Part shown: positions 26,852-35,506 of the stretch, piece by piece
Layout of the letters: the number at the start of each line of letters is the position of its first letter
Position numbering within the stretch: the stretch's first letter is position 1
Assembly (NCBI RefSeq): GCF_000717745.1
Contig: NZ_JOBH01000001.1
Location: 620,001-684,000, forward strand
Length of the DNA: 64,000 nucleotides
Source: Streptomyces violens
Lineage (GTDB): Bacteria > Actinomycetota > Actinomycetes > Streptomycetales > Streptomycetaceae
Direction: 5' to 3'
The notes under the pieces: model-generated
What the model was told of the DNA's origin: nothing
Databases searched by the model: none
What the model saw: only the letters and a program-made list of their open reading frames with translations
Position numbers and translations under genes: made by a program

Positions 26852-26885
26852 ATCGGCCGCCGCCCGCTAGGGGGCGGCGGCCGAT
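26852..26885 (-). terminator. terminator of the M6 metalloprotease gene
   Basis: Perfect 14-bp stem ATCGGCCGCCGCCC (26852-26865) and complement (26872-26885) with a 6-nt loop, just downstream of the protease stop on the minus strand. Confidence 0.85.
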
Positions 26886-26908
26886 ACGTATCTGACCTGC
26901 GGCTTTAC

Positions 26909-29302
26909 TTACTGCTTCGCCGCGGGCCCGACCTGGAGGACCACCGTGGAGCCATCGTGGGCCTCCTTCGCGATCTTGATCCGGGTGTTGGTGTCAGGGA
27001 CGATCACGCCACCGGTCGGGTTGGTCTTGTCGTAGTAGACCCCGTTGCGGTCGTCGAAGACGGTCACGCCCTTCTGCGACGCGATCTTCGCGGCCTTGCC
27101 GTCCTTGTGCAGCGTGAGCGCGTCGGTACGGGCACGGGTGAAGGTCGAGTCGTAGGTCTGGAAGCGGTTGCGCATGAGCTTGCCGTCCGCCCACTTCGTG
27201 GCCTTCGGGTGCGCGTCGACCGGGAGGATCTGACCGGTGCCCGGGTGCTCACCGACGTTGTTGTCCGGCTGCGAGGTGTCCCAGAGCCAGATCAGCACGC
27301 CGTTCTGGAAGGGGAAGTGCTCGACCCAGTTCGGCCGGGTGGAGGGCCACCCGAAGTTGTACGGGCCGGTCTTCAGGGTCTTGTCGTACGAGACGTACTG
27401 GCGGTTCTCCGCGAGGTAGTACTGCGGGTAGTCCTTGGTGAAGGACTCGCCGATGCGCGAGAAGCCCTTGGCGGTCCAGCCGGCGTCGTCGCCCTCGGCA
27501 CCGTCGGTGAAGAGCGGCTTGCCGTCGGCCACGATGCTCAAGCCGTCCGCCGCGAAGCCCTTCTGGGCCACGCCGCCGTCGGTCTGGTAGCGGAACCGCA
27601 GGTCGATCTTCTTGCCCGCGTACGCGTCCAGCGGGTAGACGAGGTCCTGGTACGCCTCGACGGTGCCGGTCAGCGCGGGCTTGTCGCCGGCGTCGCGCGG
27701 GATGGCCCGGCCGTTCGCGGTGCCGTCCACCGGCGTCCAGTTGGCGCCGCCGTCCGTGGAGACCTCGGCGTACAGGTAGTCGTACTCCGCCTCGATGTCC
27801 CACCAGCCCTTGAGGTTCAGGGACGCCTTGGTCGCTCCGGTGAGGTCGACGGACCGGGTGAGGGTGTTCTTCAGGTCGTCGCCCATGCCGCTCCACCACT
27901 GCTTGGCGCCCTCGGCGGGCTTCACGACCGAGGTGGTGACGGCCTTCTTCGGCAGCTCGACGACGAGCGCCTGCTTGTGCTTGGTGTTGTACTCCGCGAC
28001 GCCCAGCTTGTGCGTGGAGGCCGTCGACGCCTTCGCGGTGTCGTAGTTGAGCCAGCCGAGCTGCAGCTTGTCCCAGGCGTTCATGTCACCGGGCAGATCG
28101 CCGATGGAGTCCTTGCCCTCGCCGAGCCAGGAGCCGGAGGACATCAGCGACCAGAAGTCCACGGAGGACTCGCCGGTGCCACTGGTGTCGTACTCGTCCG
28201 GCAGGCCCAGGTCGTGGCCGTACTCATGGGCGAAGACGCCGAGGCCGCCGTTCTCCGGCTGCATCGTGTAGTCGCCGACCCAGATGCCGGTGTCGCCGAT
28301 CTGCGCGCCGCCGGCCCTGTTCTCCCCCGGGCCGGTCCGGCCGGCGTCCGTGCCGTACGCGTACCAGCGGTGCGCCCAGATGGCGTCGGTGCCCTGCGCG
28401 CCGCCGCCCGCGGACTCGTCCTCGCCGGCGTGCACGATCTGGAAGTGGTCGATGTAGCCGTCCGGCTCATTGAAGTTGCCGTCGGCGTCGTAGTCGTAAC
28501 GGTCCCACTGGTCGTACTTGGCAAGGTCCGTCTTGATCTGCGCGTCCGTGCGGCCCTGGGCCTTCTGGCCCTTCGCCCACTGGTTCACGCCGTCGCGGAT
28601 CAGGTCCCAGGCGTTGGAACAGTTGGTCTGGCCGCAGTAGTTGGAGCCGTAGCGGGCCTCGTTCCAGTCGACCTTGACCCAGTCGGATACCTCGCCCTCG
28701 ACCGAGTAGCGGCCCGAGGACTGCTTCTCGTAGTACTTCGCCAGGGACTCCTTCTTCTTGTCGTGCGAGAAGTAGAGGTCCTGGTAGTGCTGCTGGTTGA
28801 AGTCGGGCTGCCAGTCCGTGCTGTTGTCCGTCGCACGGTCCGGCTCGGCTATCTCGTTGTGCGCGGGGCCGGCGTCGCCGCCGTACTTCTTCACCGGCGG
28901 CTTGGGGCCGTCGCCGTCCGGGTCGTACATCGTGGTGTCGTCGACCTTGGTGCCGAACTCCACCAGGATCGTGAAGATCTTGTCGGTCTTCTCCCGGCCC
29001 AGCTCGACGTACTTGCCCTTGTCCAGCTTCACGACCTGCGAGCCGCCGCGCTCGGTGGTCTCGGCGTCGCCGGATATGACCTGCCGGAGCGCTTCCTCGC
29101 GCTGCGCGTCCTGGCGGTCGCTGAAGGGGCCCTTGAGGTCGTGGTCCACCGACCGCTCGGCGGGCGCCGGGTCGTTGGACGGGCTCGCGGCCGGGTTACG
29201 GCCGTCGGCCTGTGCGGCCCCGGACGCGAAAACGGCCGCCCCGATCGCGGCGGTTGCCGTGGCCAGGGCGGCCGATCTGAACAGCAATCTCTGGGATCTC
29301 AC
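26909..29302 (-). CDS. secreted M6-family metalloprotease (immune inhibitor A-like)
   Basis: 797 residues from the GTG at 29302, chosen because GGGGAGGA lies about 9 bp upstream; a start at 29344 lacks this. A signal peptide (RSQRLLFRSAALATATAAIG, then AQA) precedes a propeptide to about residue 100. The catalytic zinc motif is HEYGHD (H359, E360, H363), followed by GLPDEYD, and the Met-turn is FWSLMSSGSW. Calcium-like DYDADGNFNEPDGYID and a C-terminal MAM/VEG-like beta domain follow. Immune inhibitor A enzymes are secreted and degrade extracellular proteins. Here it is probably a nutrient or developmental protease. It is monocistronic. Confidence 0.94.
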   Translation of the reverse strand: MRSQRLLFRSAALATATAAIGAAVFASGAAQADGRNPAASPSNDPAPAERSVDHDLKGPFSDRQDAQREEALRQVISGDAETTERGGSQVVKLDKGKYVELGREKTDKIFTILVEFGTKVDDTTMYDPDGDGPKPPVKKYGGDAGPAHNEIAEPDRATDNSTDWQPDFNQQHYQDLYFSHDKKKESLAKYYEKQSSGRYSVEGEVSDWVKVDWNEARYGSNYCGQTNCSNAWDLIRDGVNQWAKGQKAQGRTDAQIKTDLAKYDQWDRYDYDADGNFNEPDGYIDHFQIVHAGEDESAGGGAQGTDAIWAHRWYAYGTDAGRTGPGENRAGGAQIGDTGIWVGDYTMQPENGGLGVFAHEYGHDLGLPDEYDTSGTGESSVDFWSLMSSGSWLGEGKDSIGDLPGDMNAWDKLQLGWLNYDTAKASTASTHKLGVAEYNTKHKQALVVELPKKAVTTSVVKPAEGAKQWWSGMGDDLKNTLTRSVDLTGATKASLNLKGWWDIEAEYDYLYAEVSTDGGANWTPVDGTANGRAIPRDAGDKPALTGTVEAYQDLVYPLDAYAGKKIDLRFRYQTDGGVAQKGFAADGLSIVADGKPLFTDGAEGDDAGWTAKGFSRIGESFTKDYPQYYLAENRQYVSYDKTLKTGPYNFGWPSTRPNWVEHFPFQNGVLIWLWDTSQPDNNVGEHPGTGQILPVDAHPKATKWADGKLMRNRFQTYDSTFTRARTDALTLHKDGKAAKIASQKGVTVFDDRNGVYYDKTNPTGGVIVPDTNTRIKIAKEAHDGSTVVLQVGPAAKQ

Positions 29303-29649
29303 GTTGCGCTGTCCTCCCCTGTGACGAACGGTCGTTGGAGGCATTGCACCGGAACGCCGGGGGAAAAGACAGACCTTGTTTTGAACACATCAGCGAAGTA
29401 CGTTACTCGGCTCACGATGTACGGGTATCGGACGAGTATCGGATGATGTCCGGACCGCACGGAGCACCCAACGGGCGCGCCGCGGGGGGCGGTTCGCCGG
29501 GCACATGAATCGGTGCGCCCCCCATGCACCGGGCCAGTGGGTCAACTCACGCTTACCGGACGTTCCGCTCGGGCAGTAAGGACCGTAGAGTCTTTTGGCG
29601 GCGCGCCAAGTCGACTGACACCCCTGATGCTTCCGAGGACGGACCCGCC
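29303..29649. other. 347-bp divergent promoter region
   Basis: No gene supported. It separates the protease gene (minus) from a small membrane protein (plus) and should hold both promoters. An 11-bp tandem repeat, GTATCGGACGA then GTATCGGATGA, lies at 29425-29446; it could be an operator. AT-richer bases at 29370-29400 (TTGTTTTGAACACATC) may be promoter elements. Confidence 0.5.
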
Positions 29650-29940
29650 ATGCCTCGACCGACTGCCGCACAGCTCGTCTACGGTTCGGCCACCGTCGTG
29701 CTCTCCACCCTCGCCATGCTGCTGCTCTCGCAGACCAGGACGGGCATCGCGGTCGCGGTCATCGCCATCGCCGGGCTCGGGCTCGGCCTCCTCGTCGCGG
29801 TCACGGCGCCGCTGCCGCGCTTCGCGCGCGCCCGCCGGACGCGCGTCGCCGCCCCACAGGTACGGCCCGAGGGCTTCGTGGGACGGCGTACGTCGCCGAC
29901 CCGGCCTGCCGAGGCCCGGGTCGGCGAACACTCCCGTTAG
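29650..29940 (+). CDS. small two-span membrane protein
   Basis: 96 residues from ATG 29650. Two adjacent hydrophobic stretches (residues about 8-26 and 32-52: LVYGSATVVLSTLAMLLL and IAVAVIAIAGLGLGLLVAV) form a hairpin; the Arg-rich tail (FARARRTRVA and after) is cytoplasmic. No family motif is seen, but similar small proteins are common in Streptomyces. Function unknown. Confidence 0.7.
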   Translation: MPRPTAAQLVYGSATVVLSTLAMLLLSQTRTGIAVAVIAIAGLGLGLLVAVTAPLPRFARARRTRVAAPQVRPEGFVGRRTSPTRPAEARVGEHSR

Positions 29941-29954
29941 CGGCTGCTTTCGCG

Positions 29955-30602
29955 TCAGCCGGCCGACACCACCACCGTGCGGGCCGCCTTGTCGTGCAGA
30001 CACTGCTGGTACGGCTTGTCCCAGGTGCACCACAGGACGTTGACCAGCCAGAAGATGGCGCCGCAGCAGGGGATGACCTCCGGCAGCGTGTAGACAGCGG
30101 CGCGCACCCAGCCCGCCTGGGCGGTGGGGATCGCCCCGTTCTCCAGCATCGCCACCCTGATCTTCATGGCCATCTTGCCGACGGTCTGGCCGCGGGTGGT
30201 GAGCATCAGGCCCTCGTAGATCAGATAGGCCAGCATCGTGACGCCGGAGACCACGGTCTGCTTGCCGCTGTCATCGGTGGTGCCGGGGTAGTCCACGCCG
30301 CCGACGATGAACCACATGATCAGGCCGACCGGCACGCCGATGAGGATGCCGTCGATGATCCGCGCGAGCAGCCGCCGGCCACGGCCGGCGAGCGGCGGCA
30401 TCCCGGCGAGCGGATCGGGGGCGCCGTACGGGCCCTGGGGGCCGCCTTGATAGGGGCCTTGGGGTCCGCCGTACGGACCCTGGGGCGCGCCGCCGTACGG
30501 GTCGCCGCTGTCGGGCGGCGGCTCCTGCGGGTGCTGCGGCTTCTTGAGGAACGGGTCCTCCGGCGGCTCACCGGATCCGGGCCTCGGCTGGTCGGTACTC
30601 AT
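29955..30602 (-). CDS. RDD-family membrane protein with GPYGG-repeat N-terminus
   Basis: 215 residues. The first 70 are cytoplasmic and Pro/Gly/Tyr-rich with repeated QGPYGG units. The RDD domain begins at AGRGRRLLARIIDGILIGVPVG (Arg, Asp, Asp signature) and continues through TRGQTVGKMAMKIRV to LHDKAARTVVV, with four membrane helices. RDD proteins are of mostly unknown function; some members affect ion balance. It neighbours a larger RDD paralogue on the same strand, and both end in HDKAART, so they arose by duplication. Confidence 0.9.
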   Translation of the reverse strand: MSTDQPRPGSGEPPEDPFLKKPQHPQEPPPDSGDPYGGAPQGPYGGPQGPYQGGPQGPYGAPDPLAGMPPLAGRGRRLLARIIDGILIGVPVGLIMWFIVGGVDYPGTTDDSGKQTVVSGVTMLAYLIYEGLMLTTRGQTVGKMAMKIRVAMLENGAIPTAQAGWVRAAVYTLPEVIPCCGAIFWLVNVLWCTWDKPYQQCLHDKAARTVVVSAG

Positions 30603-30763
30603 GGCCCGAGTCGACCGCGTACCACCGGTCGCCGCATCCGGCGTGCGCCGTTCGGAGGAAGTGCGGCGCCCCGGAGCGTGGCGCGCGCCGTGCGCGGGCG
30701 CGCCCCGGCACTCCGGGGCGCGCGCCTGCGAGCCGGCTCAGCGAACCGGCTCGCAGGACCGGC

Positions 30764-32317
30764 TCAGCCCTCGGCCACGAACGTGCGGGCCGCCTTGTCG
30801 TGCCAGCACTGCCGCCAGGGCCGGTCGATCAGGCACCACACGGCGTTCACCACGCCGATGACCAGCGCGCCGAGCAGGCCGTACACCAGCCAGCGCTTGG
30901 CCGCCGCGCCGAACCCCGGGGTGTCGTGCCCCTCGATGTCCAGCACCTGCACGCCGCAGACCTTCTTGCCCAGCGTGTGTCCCCACTTGGCGGTGGGCAG
31001 CGCTTCGACGAGCAGCCCGACGACCAGCAGCACCGCGATCACGATGGCCAGATAGCCGCCGGTCGTGCCGTCCAGGAGGTAGACCGTGGTCTGCACGCCG
31101 GACTGCTTCGCGGCCTCGACCTTGGCCCCGATGTGGTCGGCCGCCGCGCTCCACAGCGGCACGACGACCCCCGCGAGCAGCACGCACAGCACGAGCGTGT
31201 CGATCAGCCGGGCGGCGAGCCGGCGGCCGAGCGGCGCGGGCCGCCCCTGGGCCTGCGCGGCCGCGAAGGGGTTGTCGACCGGCGGCTTGAAGGGGATGAC
31301 GCCCTCGGGCGCGCTGCCCTGTTGCGGGGCCGACGGGCTCGACTGCTGGGGGTAGCCGTAGCCTCCGGGACCGCCCTGCTGCGGGCCCACGGGGGCCTGC
31401 TGGGGGTAGCCGTACCCGCTCTGCTGGGGAGCCGCGGGGCCGGGCTGCGGGTAGCCGTAACCGTCCTGCCGGCCGGCCTGCTGCGGGTAGCCGTAACCGC
31501 CCTGGCCGGGGACGGAGGGACCGGACGGGCCGGTCTGCTGCGGGTAGCCGTAGCCGGGGGCGGACTGCGGCGGGGTGGCCGGCGGCTGCTGGGCCGCGGG
31601 GCCGGCCGTCGGCGCCGACCGGTCGCGGCCCGGCTGTGCGCCGCCGCGGTCGATCCGGATCGCCATCGTGCCGTCGGCGACGGGCGTGCCGGGGCCCACC
31701 GCGCGGATGGCCATGGTGCCGTCCTTGGGGGCATCGGCGGCGCCTTCCTTGCGCGGGCGTTCCTGACCGGAACCTTCCTGCGCGTCGCCCCACGGCTGGG
31801 CCTCGGCCGGTGCGCCCGGCGTCGCGCCCTCGCGCTGCGGCGGGACCGAGCCCCAGGACACCATCTGGTCCTGCTCGCCGCCGAAGCCGGCCTGGTGGGA
31901 GGCGTCGGCCTGCCAGGAGGCGCCCGCGTCGGGGCCCGTGCCGTGCAGCCGCTGCGGGTCGTCCCACGCGGTGGCGGCGGACGGCACGTCCATCTCGCCG
32001 CGGTCGCGCACCGCGAGGCCGGCGCCGTCGGGGGCCTCCCCGTCGACCTGTCCGGAGTTCTCTTCCTCGTCGAAGAAGACCGGGCCGGTCTCCTCGGCGG
32101 ACGGCTGCCCGGCGGCGGACGACGCTGCCGGACCCGGCTCGGCCGCGGCACCCGCCGGCGGGGCCGGCATCTCCTCGCCGTCGGCCGGCGCCGGCCGGCT
32201 GGTGCCGGGCACCCAGGAGGCGCCGTTCCAGTACCGGATGTAGCCGGGGATGGACGGATCCGGGTAGTACCCAGGCGTGGGGCTGCCGCCGGCGGATCCT
32301 GACGAAGGCGCGCTCAT
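30764..32317 (-). CDS. DUF2510/RDD membrane protein with GYGYPQQ repeats
   Basis: 517 residues from ATG 32317. An N-terminal DUF2510 motif (GYYPDPSIPGYIRYWNGASWVPG) is followed by about 300 residues of acidic, Ala/Gly/Pro/Gln-rich, low-complexity sequence. This includes a run of GYGYPQQ units (about residues 250-325). The RDD membrane domain fills the last 150 residues (LGRRLAARLIDTLVLCVLLAG, GHTLGKKVCGVQVLDIEGHD, HDKAARTFVAEG). The disordered linker is very long for the family. It is separated from the smaller RDD gene by 160 bp. Function unknown. Confidence 0.9.
   Translation of the reverse strand: MSAPSSGSAGGSPTPGYYPDPSIPGYIRYWNGASWVPGTSRPAPADGEEMPAPPAGAAAEPGPAASSAAGQPSAEETGPVFFDEEENSGQVDGEAPDGAGLAVRDRGEMDVPSAATAWDDPQRLHGTGPDAGASWQADASHQAGFGGEQDQMVSWGSVPPQREGATPGAPAEAQPWGDAQEGSGQERPRKEGAADAPKDGTMAIRAVGPGTPVADGTMAIRIDRGGAQPGRDRSAPTAGPAAQQPPATPPQSAPGYGYPQQTGPSGPSVPGQGGYGYPQQAGRQDGYGYPQPGPAAPQQSGYGYPQQAPVGPQQGGPGGYGYPQQSSPSAPQQGSAPEGVIPFKPPVDNPFAAAQAQGRPAPLGRRLAARLIDTLVLCVLLAGVVVPLWSAAADHIGAKVEAAKQSGVQTTVYLLDGTTGGYLAIVIAVLLVVGLLVEALPTAKWGHTLGKKVCGVQVLDIEGHDTPGFGAAAKRWLVYGLLGALVIGVVNAVWCLIDRPWRQCWHDKAARTFVAEG
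31338..31557. repeat. in-frame tandem repeat encoding GYGYPQQ units
   Basis: At least eight copies of a unit read on the minus strand as GGCTACGGNTACCCCCAGC-like sequence (GYGYPQQ or GYGYPQP), spaced 33-54 bp apart inside the RDD gene. It is a coding minisatellite, expected to vary in copy number between strains. Confidence 0.8.
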
Positions 32318-32571
32318 GTCCAAATCCCGTATCTGTGTTCAGGCCGTGGAGGGGCTGACGATGGTGGAGCTAGTGCAGTCTGCCGCAACGCAGCGACCAC
32401 ATCTATCAGACGGGGGGTGATCGCCGGGTATGTCCGGGCGCCGGACCCCTCGGAAGGGGGTTTTGAAAAAAGTTGTACGAAGTCGCGTAATGGTCCGGGA
32501 GCTACGGCCTCTATCCCTGTGCGGGCGGTGTTCACGGGGTGCCCGCACCGGAACGTAGAGAGGCGTGACTC

Positions 32572-33048
32572 ATGCACACCGTGGTGGAACGAGAGCTGGA
32601 ACTGGGTCTGGTGCTGTCGCCGGAGCGCAGCGTCGCGGTGCCGGCCCGGCTGACCTACCGCACCGACGACCCCTATGCCGTCCACGTCGCCTTCCACATC
32701 GGCTCCGATTCCCCCGTCAACTGGACGTTCGCCCGCGAGTTGCTCGTGGAGGGCGTCTTCCGGCCGTGCGGCCACGGTGACGTGCGGGTGTGGCCGACCA
32801 AGCTCGACGGCCGCAGCCTGGTCTGCATGGCGCTGAGCTCGCCGGACGGTGACGCGCTGCTGGAGGCGCCGGCCACCGCGGTCTCGGCGTGGCTGGAGCG
32901 CACGCTGCGGCTGGTGCCGCCGGGCACCGAGGAGGACCACCTCGGGATCGACAAAGGGCTGAGCGAGCTGCTGGCGCCGGCCGCGCGCGACGAGCTGTGG
33001 CTGCGCGACCCGTGGCCGTCGGACGAGTCGCCGGAGAGCGGCGCGTAG
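32572..33048 (+). CDS. ssgG: SsgA-like sporulation/cell-division regulator
   Basis: 158 residues. The SsgA-like family occurs only in sporulating actinomycetes and controls septum site choice and wall remodelling. Family marks: VERELELGLVLSPERSVAVPARLTY, DPYAVHVAFHIGSDSPVNWTFARELLVEG, DVRVWP and ALSSPDGDALLEAPA. It is longer than SsgB because of a C-terminal acidic tail. Gene order matches the place of ssgG in S. coelicolor (SCO2924 from memory), a paralogue reported to help place septa. It is single-gene with a short spacer to a TPR gene. Confidence 0.88.
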   Translation: MHTVVERELELGLVLSPERSVAVPARLTYRTDDPYAVHVAFHIGSDSPVNWTFARELLVEGVFRPCGHGDVRVWPTKLDGRSLVCMALSSPDGDALLEAPATAVSAWLERTLRLVPPGTEEDHLGIDKGLSELLAPAARDELWLRDPWPSDESPESGA

Positions 33049-33112
33049 TACGTGCGGAGCCGCCCCGGTGGCGTAGTGGAATGTTCAACCACTTCGGCGC
33101 GTTGCCGACACC

Positions 33113-33463
33113 ATGACCGAGACCTACTACACGCACGGCTCCCCCGCCGAGCGCTGGGACCGTGCGGGCCTCTTCTTCGACGCCAAGGACTACACGACCG
33201 CGGCGCACATCCTCGAGGGCCTCGTCGACGAGGTGCCCGAGCTCGTCGCGCCGCGGCTGCTCCTCGCCCGTGCCTACTACCACTCCGCGCGGCTCTGGCG
33301 CGCGGAGGCGGAGCTGCGCGCGGTCCTGGAACGCGACCCCGTCGAGAGCTACGCCCAGCTGATGCTCGGGCGCACGCTCCAGCGGCAGGGCCGCGAGGCC
33401 GAGGCCGCGCCTTACCTGCGGATCGCCGCGGCGATGACGGGCGGCGACCCGGACGCCGTCTGA
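33113..33463 (+). CDS. tetratricopeptide repeat protein
   Basis: 116 residues holding about three TPR units: AERWDRAGLFFDAKDYTTAAHILEGLV, PRLLLARAYYHSARLWRAEAELRAVLERDP and AQLMLGRTLQRQGREAEAAPYLRIAAA. It is a small cytoplasmic protein-protein adaptor; the partner is unknown. It lies 65 bp after ssgG on the same strand and could be co-transcribed. Confidence 0.9.
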   Translation: MTETYYTHGSPAERWDRAGLFFDAKDYTTAAHILEGLVDEVPELVAPRLLLARAYYHSARLWRAEAELRAVLERDPVESYAQLMLGRTLQRQGREAEAAPYLRIAAAMTGGDPDAV

Positions 33464-33601
33464 CCGGCGGGTGACGCCCCCGCCGTCGGAGCGACGATGG
33501 TGCCCCGCGCGCGGCGCCGTCGTGGTTGCTCGCGCAGTTCCCCGCGCCCCTGAAGCAGCGCCCTGCGGGCGCATGCTTCCCCTCGGCCGGAACGGGCTCT
33601 G

Positions 33602-35047
33602 TCAGCCCCGGTACGTCTCCAGCAGTCGCAGCCACACCTCGCTGATCGTCGGGTAGGCGGGGACGGCGTGCCAGAGGCGGGAGACGGGGACCTCGCCGGC
33701 CACCGCGACCGTCGCGGAGTGCAGCAGTTCGCCGATGCCCGGGCCGACGAAGGTGGCGCCGAGCAGCACCTCGCGGTCCAGGTCGACGACCATCCGGGCG
33801 CGGCCGCGGTACCCGTCCGCGTACAGGCTCGCGCCCGCCACGCCGCCCAGGTCGACGTCGACGCTGCGGACGCGGCGGCCCGCGCGCTCGGCCTCCTCCG
33901 CGGTCAGCCCGACCGAGGCCGCCTCGGGGTCGGTGAAGACCACCTGCGGGACGGCGGCGGTGTCGGCGGTCGCGGCGTGCGCGCCCCACGGGTCGGTCTC
34001 CAGGAGGGGTACGCCCTGGGCGCGCGCCGCGATGGCCGCGCCCGCGATGCGGGCCTGGTACTTGCCCTGATGGGTGAGGAGGGCACGGTGGTTCACGTCC
34101 CCGACCGCGTACAGCCAGCCGCCGTCGACCGCCGTCACCCGGCAGCTCTCGTCCACCTCCAGCCAGCTCCCCGGCTCCAGGCCCACCGTCTCCAGCCCGA
34201 GATCGTCGGTGCGCGGCGCGCGTCCCGTGGCGAAGAGCACCTCGTCCGCCTCGATCCGCTCGCCGCCGCTGACGGTGAGGGTGACCGGGCCGTCCGGGTC
34301 GGGGCGGTGCACCTCCTCGACGGAGGTGCCCGTACGGATGTCGGCGCCGCCCTCCTTCAGGGCCTCGGCCACCAGCTCACCGGCGAACGCCTCCATCCGC
34401 TCCAGCAGGCCGGAGCCCCGTACGAGCATCGTGATCCGGGAGCCCAGCGCCTGGAAGGCGGTGGCCATCTCCACGGCGACCACGCCGCCGCCGACCACCG
34501 CGAGCCGCTCCGGCACCGACTGCGCGCTGGTCGCCTCGCGGCTGGTCCAGGGCTTGGCGGTGTCCAGGCCCGGCAGACCGGGGAGCGCCGCGCGGCTGCC
34601 CGTACAGACCGCGACGGCGTGCCGGGCGGTGAGTTCGGTGCCGTCGTCGACGATCACCCGCTTGGGCCCGGCCAGCCGGCCCCGGCCGCGCACGAGGTCG
34701 ATGCCCGCCGAGTCCAGCCATTCGACCTGGCCGTCGTCCTTCCAGTTTGAGGTGAAGGCGTCGCGGTGGGCGAAGACGGCGCGGGCGTCGAGCGGCCCGG
34801 CCACGGCGTCCTGCAGGCCGGGCACCCGGCGGGCGTCGGCGCGGGCGGTGACCGGCCGCAGCAGCGCCTTGGACGGCATGCACGCCCAGTACGAGCATTC
34901 GCCGCCGACCAGCTCGTTCTCCACGATGACGGCGCTCAGGCCGAGGGCGTGCGCGCGGTCGGCGACGTTCTCCCCGACCGGGCCCGCGCCCAGCACCACG
35001 ACGTCGTACTCCCTGCTCTTCGCTGCGGGTTCTGCGGTCTGTGCCAT
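33602..35047 (-). CDS. NAD(P)/FAD-dependent pyridine nucleotide-disulfide oxidoreductase
   Basis: 481 residues. It is a class I flavoprotein disulfide reductase. FAD binding: [14 protein letters not shown] at the N-terminus. The redox-active pair is C-x4-C in [16 protein letters not shown], the site used by dihydrolipoamide and mercuric reductases. NAD(P) site [18 protein letters not shown] site [17 protein letters not shown], and a C-terminal dimer domain without the usual His-Glu pair signature being obvious ([19 protein letters not shown] has HAVPAYP, near the canonical HAHPT). The physiological disulfide substrate is unknown. No lipoyl enzyme gene is adjacent. Confidence 0.9.
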   Translation of the reverse strand: MAQTAEPAAKSREYDVVVLGAGPVGENVADRAHALGLSAVIVENELVGGECSYWACMPSKALLRPVTARADARRVPGLQDAVAGPLDARAVFAHRDAFTSNWKDDGQVEWLDSAGIDLVRGRGRLAGPKRVIVDDGTELTARHAVAVCTGSRAALPGLPGLDTAKPWTSREATSAQSVPERLAVVGGGVVAVEMATAFQALGSRITMLVRGSGLLERMEAFAGELVAEALKEGGADIRTGTSVEEVHRPDPDGPVTLTVSGGERIEADEVLFATGRAPRTDDLGLETVGLEPGSWLEVDESCRVTAVDGGWLYAVGDVNHRALLTHQGKYQARIAGAAIAARAQGVPLLETDPWGAHAATADTAAVPQVVFTDPEAASVGLTAEEAERAGRRVRSVDVDLGGVAGASLYADGYRGRARMVVDLDREVLLGATFVGPGIGELLHSATVAVAGEVPVSRLWHAVPAYPTISEVWLRLLETYRG

Positions 35048-35171
35048 CGGCGCTCTCGCTCCCTGCGTCGGGCTGTTCCTGCGGTGTTTCCGGCGGTGTT
35101 TCCGGCGATGGACGGTCGTCGGGCCCATCCTCCGCCCGCGGGCCCGCCGGGGCCACAGGGCGACCGGCCGG

Positions 35172-35459
35172 TCAGCGTATTCGCGCCTCCACCGCTTCCT
35201 TGGCCTCGGCCAGCCCGGCGCCCGTCAGCTGCCTGTACCGCTTGATCGCCTCGATCTTGCGGTCACGGCGGAGCAGGTCGTCGACCTCGGCCAGCTCGGG
35301 GCGGTCGTCGGCGATGCCGTGGTGCGCCAGGAGGAGGTCCAGGCGGCGCTCGGTCTCCCGCAGGCGCCGTTCCAGGCGCTTGGTGCGGCTGTCGGAGAAG
35401 CTGCCGAGCAGCAGAAGCACGACGATGACCAGCGTCGCCGACGTCAATGCGTTGTCCAT
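35172..35459 (-). CDS. small membrane protein with bL12-C-terminal-like domain
   Basis: 95 residues. A single N-terminal helix ([14 protein letters not shown]), a charged coiled-coil ([18 protein letters not shown]) and a C-terminal [27 protein letters not shown], which resembles the end of ribosomal protein L7/L12 (the LAEAKEAVE block). Such tethered L12-like proteins are known in Streptomyces genomes, but I cannot name a function. It is not a ribosomal protein. Confidence 0.75.
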   Translation of the reverse strand: MDNALTSATLVIVVLLLLGSFSDSRTKRLERRLRETERRLDLLLAHHGIADDRPELAEVDDLLRRDRKIEAIKRYRQLTGAGLAEAKEAVEARIR

Positions 35460-35506
35460 GGCAGGACTGTACGGGCTGCCACTGACAACGGCCCCAACTC
35501 CCCTGC

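Noticed and set aside
26435..29446. A 1003-residue open frame on the plus strand opposite the M6 protease gene.
   Set aside because: It is antisense to a gene with clear signal peptide, HEYGHD and ribosome binding site; its Val/Arg/Leu-rich translation shows no domain. High GC makes such frames common.
31338..31557. Regular repeats that could be taken for a CRISPR array.
   Set aside because: They are in frame inside the RDD gene and encode GYGYPQQ; spacing is short and there are no unique spacers or cas genes.
33602..35047. The flavoprotein as mercuric reductase.
   Set aside because: There is no N-terminal heavy-metal domain, no C-terminal Cys pair and no mer genes; only the shared C-x4-C core is present.
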